From Streptomyces sp. NBC_00539 (lineage in GTDB: Bacteria; Actinomycetota; Actinomycetes; Streptomycetales; Streptomycetaceae), in contig NZ_CP107811.1 of NCBI RefSeq assembly GCF_036346105.1, positions 5,227,501-5,291,500 on the forward strand: a stretch of DNA of 64,000 nt, given 5' to 3'. Position 1 is the stretch's first letter, and each line of letters opens with the position of its first letter. The translations under genes were made by a program, and so were the position numbers. Under the pieces are notes generated by a model, which searched no databases, had not been told where the DNA came from, and saw only the letters and a program-made list of their open reading frames with translations. Of this stretch, positions 61,051-64,000 are shown piece by piece.

Positions 61051-61512
61051 GTGAAGCTGGATTCGATGTACCAGGAACTGATCCTGGACCACTACAAGCA
61101 CCCGCACGGGCGTGGCCTGCGCGACGGCGACGCCGAGGTGCACCACGTCAATCCCACCTGTGGCGATGAGATCACGCTGCGTGTGAAGTACGACGGCGAG
61201 ACGCTCACCGACGTCTCGTACGAGGGCCAGGGCTGTTCGATCAGCCAGGCCAGCGCGTCCGTACTGAACGAGCTGCTCGTCGGCAAGGAGCTGGCCGACG
61301 CGCGGAAGATCCAGGAAATGTTCCTGGAGATGATGCAGTCCAAGGGCAAGATCGAGCCCGACGAGGCCATGGAGGAGGTGCTGGAGGACGCGGTCGCGTT
61401 CGTCGGCGTCTCCAAGTATCCGGCGCGGGTGAAGTGTGCTCTGCTGAGTTGGATGGCGTGGAAGGACGCGACCGCCCAGGCCCTGGGCGACGCCGAGAGG
61501 AAGACGGCATGA
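61051..61512 (+). CDS. sufU: Sulfur-relay scaffold protein SufU
   Basis: A 153-residue SufU, the zinc-dependent sulfur acceptor that takes persulfide sulfur from SufS. It shows SMYQELILDHYKHPHGRG, HVNPTCGDEITLRVKYDG, YEGQGCSISQASASVLNELLVGK and FVGVSKYPARVKCALLSWMAWKDA; the three Cys (NPTCGD, GQGCSI and VKCALLSW) are the cluster/zinc residues. GTG at 61051 follows AGGAC; an ATG at 61063 could serve as well (MYQELILD). The stop overlaps the next gene by 4 bp. The upstream in-frame acidic stretch is described separately. Confidence 0.97.
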   Translation: MKLDSMYQELILDHYKHPHGRGLRDGDAEVHHVNPTCGDEITLRVKYDGETLTDVSYEGQGCSISQASASVLNELLVGKELADARKIQEMFLEMMQSKGKIEPDEAMEEVLEDAVAFVGVSKYPARVKCALLSWMAWKDATAQALGDAERKTA

Positions 61513-61853
61513 CCGAGAACGCGACGCCCGAGGCGTCGATCAAGCCGGCCACCGAGGAAGAGGTCCGTGAGGCCCTCTACGACGTGGTCGACCCCGAGCT
61601 GGGCATCGACGTCGTCAACCTGGGCCTGATCTACGGCATCCACATCGACGACGCCAACATCGCCACCCTCGACATGACGCTGACGTCGGCGGCCTGCCCG
61701 CTGACGGACGTCATCGAGGACCAGGCGAAGTCGGCGACGGACGGCATCGTCAACGAGCTCCGGATCAACTGGGTCTGGATGCCGCCGTGGGGCCCCGACA
61801 AGATCACTGACGACGGTCGTGAGCAGCTGCGCGCGCTCGGCTTCAACGTCTGA
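61509..61853 (+). CDS. sufT: SufT-type Fe-S assembly protein (MIP18 / DUF59)
   Basis: A 114-residue MIP18-family protein. Motifs: EEVREALYDVVDPELGIDVVNLGLIYGI with the DPE core, and LTSAACPLTDVIEDQAKSATDG bearing a Cys. The C-terminus is NWVWMPPWGPDKITDDGREQLRALGF. It helps maturation or delivery of Fe-S clusters to client proteins and is normal as the last suf gene. ATG at 61509 overlaps the sufU stop by 4 bp (ATGA). A strong hairpin ends the operon 27 bp on. Confidence 0.96.
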   Translation: MTENATPEASIKPATEEEVREALYDVVDPELGIDVVNLGLIYGIHIDDANIATLDMTLTSAACPLTDVIEDQAKSATDGIVNELRINWVWMPPWGPDKITDDGREQLRALGFNV

Positions 61854-61878
61854 GTCCCGTCTGCGTTCCGCGTACGCG

Positions 61879-61914
61879 GGAGGGCCCCCGGCACCATCGT
61901 GCCGGGGGCCCTCC
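61879..61914 (+). terminator. Terminator of the suf operon
   Basis: GGAGGGCCCCCGGCAC (61879-61894) and GTGCCGGGGGCCCTCC (61899-61914) form a perfect 16-bp stem with a CATC tetraloop, 25 bp after the sufT stop. Confidence 0.9.
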
Positions 61915-62039
61915 GCGTCCGTGCGGGCGGTCCGTGTTCTTCCCGTGGTCGGCCCGCGTGCACCGGGAGTTGGCCGCGGTGGCCGAACCTTCGCGACGGA
62001 CGTCACGAGGTGGCGGACGCACACGAGAGGACCCTTCGG

Positions 62040-63404
62040 ATGAAGAAGCAGCTGGGCACCGCCGCGATCGCGGCGCTGGTCGTCGCCGGGGCGGCCCTGC
62101 CCGCGCACGCGGTGACGTACGGTACGCCGACCCTCACCCTTTCCTCGTCCTACCTGTCCGGCGCCGTCGGCGGGGTCGGTGACCAGACCGTCTCCGTGAC
62201 CGTTGGGCAGAGCGGCGCCGACGTGTCCGCGCTGACCGTCAGCGCCTCCGCGTCCAGCAGGGCCTCCGTCGCCGGCCCCGGTGACGTCACGGTCACCGGG
62301 GCCGGCGCGGTGCGGCAGCTCGCCGTCACCGCGCGGGGCCGCGGCTACACCGACCTGACCGTCAAGGTGACCGGACTCGGCGGCAAGACCGCCACCAAGA
62401 CCCTGTCCTACGCGGCCTCCGCCGCGGTGCAGGATCCCGCCGACGCCCGCTACCTCAGCGGCGCCTCGGACTCCTCGGCCGCCGTGGACGTCGGCGGCGG
62501 GTACACCGTCGTCGCCGACGACGAGAACAACGTGCTGCGCCTGTACGACCGCGCCCGCTCCGCCGCGCCGGTGCGGACCTGGGACTTCAGCTCCCAGCTC
62601 GGTGTCACCAAGGAGGTGGACATCGAGGGGGCGACCCGGATCGGCAACACCGTCTACTGGACCGGCTCGCTCGGCAACAACAAGGACGGCGAGTACAAGG
62701 CGCCCCGGAACACGGTCTTCACCACCACCGTCAGCGGCTCGGGCTCCGGCACGCAACTGGCGTACGGACGCTCGTACAAGAAGCTCCGCGACGACCTGGT
62801 GGCCTGGGACGAGGCGAACGGGAACCGGTACGGCTTCGCCGCCGGCACCGCGGCCGGCGAGGCGCCCAAGCAGATCGACGGTTTCAACGCCGAGGGGCTG
62901 GAGTTCGCGCCCGGCTCCACGACCACCGCCTACCTGGGGTTCCGGGCCCCGCTGGCGCCCGCCGTGCCGGGCGGCAAGGCGCTGCTCGTGCCGGTGACCA
63001 ACTTCGACGAGGTGCTCTCCAGCGGCGCCAAGGCGGTCTTCGGCAGCGGCGTCGAGCTCGACCTGGGTGGGCTCGCCGTCCGGGACATCCGCAAGAACGC
63101 GGCGGACCAGTACCTGATCCTGGCCGGCTCCTGGGCCGCCGACGACAACTCCGACCCGTACGCCCTCTACCAGTGGGACGGGGTCGCCGGCCACGCCCCG
63201 GTCAAGCGCGCCGACCTGCCGACGACCGACCCCGGCGGCTGGGAGGCCATCGTGGAGGTGCCGGACCTGTCGCTCCCGGGCGCACGGGTGCAGCTGATCA
63301 CGGACAGCGGGTCGGCGGACCTGTACGGCGACGGGGTCGAGGCCAAGGACCTGACGCACCCGGAGTGGAAGAAGGCGCGCACGGCCTGGTTCACGCTGAA
63401 CTAG
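62040..63404 (+). CDS. Secreted protein with DUF3616-like domain
   Basis: A 454-residue exported protein. A Sec signal peptide covers residues 1-25 (MKKQLGTAAIAALVVAGAALPAHA). Residues about 30-130 are an immunoglobulin-like beta module rich in Val/Thr/Ser (DQTVSVTVGQSGADVSALTVSASASSRAS...). The main domain follows: RYLSGASDSSAAVDVGGGYTVVADDENNVLRLYDR, KEVDIEGATRIGNTVYWTGSLGNNKDGEYKAPRN, GFNAEGLEFAPGSTTTAYLGFRAP and LAVRDIRKNAADQYLILAGSW, the pattern of DUF3616 / phytase-like propellers. The ATG at 62040 has GAGAGGA upstream. Start and export are sure; the enzymatic role is unknown. It stands alone after the suf terminator. Confidence 0.85.
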   Translation: MKKQLGTAAIAALVVAGAALPAHAVTYGTPTLTLSSSYLSGAVGGVGDQTVSVTVGQSGADVSALTVSASASSRASVAGPGDVTVTGAGAVRQLAVTARGRGYTDLTVKVTGLGGKTATKTLSYAASAAVQDPADARYLSGASDSSAAVDVGGGYTVVADDENNVLRLYDRARSAAPVRTWDFSSQLGVTKEVDIEGATRIGNTVYWTGSLGNNKDGEYKAPRNTVFTTTVSGSGSGTQLAYGRSYKKLRDDLVAWDEANGNRYGFAAGTAAGEAPKQIDGFNAEGLEFAPGSTTTAYLGFRAPLAPAVPGGKALLVPVTNFDEVLSSGAKAVFGSGVELDLGGLAVRDIRKNAADQYLILAGSWAADDNSDPYALYQWDGVAGHAPVKRADLPTTDPGGWEAIVEVPDLSLPGARVQLITDSGSADLYGDGVEAKDLTHPEWKKARTAWFTLN

Positions 63405-63425
63405 CCTCGTGCTGCGTACGACGGG

Positions 63426-63455
63426 CCGGGCCGGCCGGGACTCAGGCCGGCCCGG
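63426..63455. terminator. Bidirectional hairpin between the secreted protein and peroxiredoxin genes
   Basis: CCGGGCCGGCC and GGCCGGCCCGG make a perfect 11-bp stem with an eight-base loop, lying 22 bp after the first gene and over the last codons of the convergent peroxiredoxin gene. Confidence 0.7.
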
Positions 63456-63999
63456 GACCTGTTGAGCGCACCGCGGCGAGGGCCGCCCGGACGCTCGCCT
63501 CGATGTCCCGGATCGGGTAGAACACCTCGCGTACCGTGCGCTCCCGGTCCACCACCAGGGTCAGCCGCTTCATCCGGCTCACCCCCGCCGCCCGGAAGGT
63601 CGGCAGCCGAAGGGCCGCCACCAGCTCCAGCCCGGCGTCTGAGAGCAGCGGGAACCGCAGCCGCTCCGCCTCCGCGAACTCCCGCTGCTCGTCGGGGCGC
63701 TGGGTGGACACCCCGTGGACCGTCGCCCCCGCCGCGGTGAACTCCGCCAGCTGGTCGCGGTACGTGCACGACTCCAGCGTGCAGCCCTTCGCCCCCGGGA
63801 TCCCCGCCCAGCCCGGAGGGTAGGACTCCGCGCGGGCGTACGCGCCCGGGAAGCAGTACAGGACGGTGAACGGCGTGTCGGCCACCGGGTCGCGCAGCTC
63901 CCCGAAGCGGTCCGGCAGCAGCAGGTCCGGCAGTCGCGTGCCGCGCAGCGCGTGCACCCGTACCGCCTCGCGCGAGGCTTCGTCGGTCGTCGCCGTCAT
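63442..63999 (-). CDS. Peroxiredoxin (PrxQ/BCP-type) with insertion
   Basis: A 185-residue thiol peroxidase. The strand FTVLYCFPG leads to GAKGCTLESCTYRDQLAEF, which fits the PrxQ catalytic pattern G-C-T-x-E-x-C-x-(F/Y)-R-D with peroxidatic Cys and resolving Cys five residues later. Compared with usual PrxQ there is a 15-20 residue insertion (GAYARAESYPPGWAGIP) between the strand and the Cys loop. The rest (VHGVSTQRPDEQREFAEAERLRFPLLSDAGLELVAALR, LTLVVDRERTVREVFYPIRD) is standard. It begins with an ATG at 63999, one base from the window end, so a promoter cannot be seen. Length slightly longer than the family. Confidence 0.88.
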   Translation of the reverse strand: MTATTDEASREAVRVHALRGTRLPDLLLPDRFGELRDPVADTPFTVLYCFPGAYARAESYPPGWAGIPGAKGCTLESCTYRDQLAEFTAAGATVHGVSTQRPDEQREFAEAERLRFPLLSDAGLELVAALRLPTFRAAGVSRMKRLTLVVDRERTVREVFYPIRDIEASVRAALAAVRSTGPGPA

Positions 64000-64000
64000 C

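Overview
The window is a stretch of high-GC actinobacterial chromosome, almost certainly Streptomyces. Third codon positions are saturated with G/C, GTG and TTG starts are common, many genes look leaderless with a -10 box 6-7 nt before the start codon, and the gene content is the conserved Streptomyces core: whiA downstream of uvrC-rapZ-yvcK, the tkt-tal-zwf-opcA-pgl cluster, gap-pgk-tpi-secG, ctaA/ctaB around a suf operon. I see no IS element, prophage, CRISPR array, tRNA or rRNA.

Layout. 1-9 kb: small housekeeping and accessory genes: two cupins, a WGR/beta-propeller protein, a uridine-kinase-like protein with an eroded P-loop, a lipoprotein, a pseudouridine-degrading pair (psuG and a PfkB kinase), an MFS transporter, ogt and a secreted glycerophosphodiesterase. 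9-22 kb: uvrB, a TerD / TerD-fusion / TerC group (terC behind a likely Mn2+ riboswitch), an MHS transporter, an MBL hydrolase, an MDMPI-fold protein and uvrA. 22-27 kb: a divergent TetR/oxidoreductase pair with clear operators, a PfkB kinase, a Tat-type Rieske lipoprotein, an HTH regulator and a secreted cysteine-protease pair. 27-32 kb: the coupled uvrC-rapZ-yvcK-whiA operon. 32-41.5 kb: a secreted M14 carboxypeptidase, then gap, pgk, tpi, secG, an RbpA paralogue and pgi. 41.5-48 kb (minus strand): tkt-tal-zwf-opcA and pgl, the pentose phosphate pathway. 48-55 kb: ctaB, ctaA, small unknowns and an ABC-2 exporter. 55-62 kb: sufR-sufB-sufD-ferredoxin-sufC-sufS-sufU-sufT, the sole type of Fe-S assembly system seen here. 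62-64 kb: a secreted propeller-like protein and a PrxQ-type peroxiredoxin.

How it works together. Central carbon flow (pgi, gap, pgk, tpi, zwf, opcA, pgl, tal, tkt) with the metabolism-linked factors RapZ and YvcK sits next to the developmental regulator WhiA, the haem A branch and Fe-S assembly. All three UvrABC genes lie within 20 kb, and ogt is beside them. The most notable regulatory observation is that ogt, uvrB and, less perfectly, uvrC carry a RecA-NDp/PafBC-type DNA-damage promoter placed so that transcription would begin at the start codon itself; uvrA does not. I found no convincing wholly new multi-gene system. The best candidates for undescribed biology are a decayed or cryptic 15-bp pentapeptide-type repeat before uvrB, a possible +1 frameshift linking SufS to SufU through an acidic linker, and several families with lost catalytic residues.
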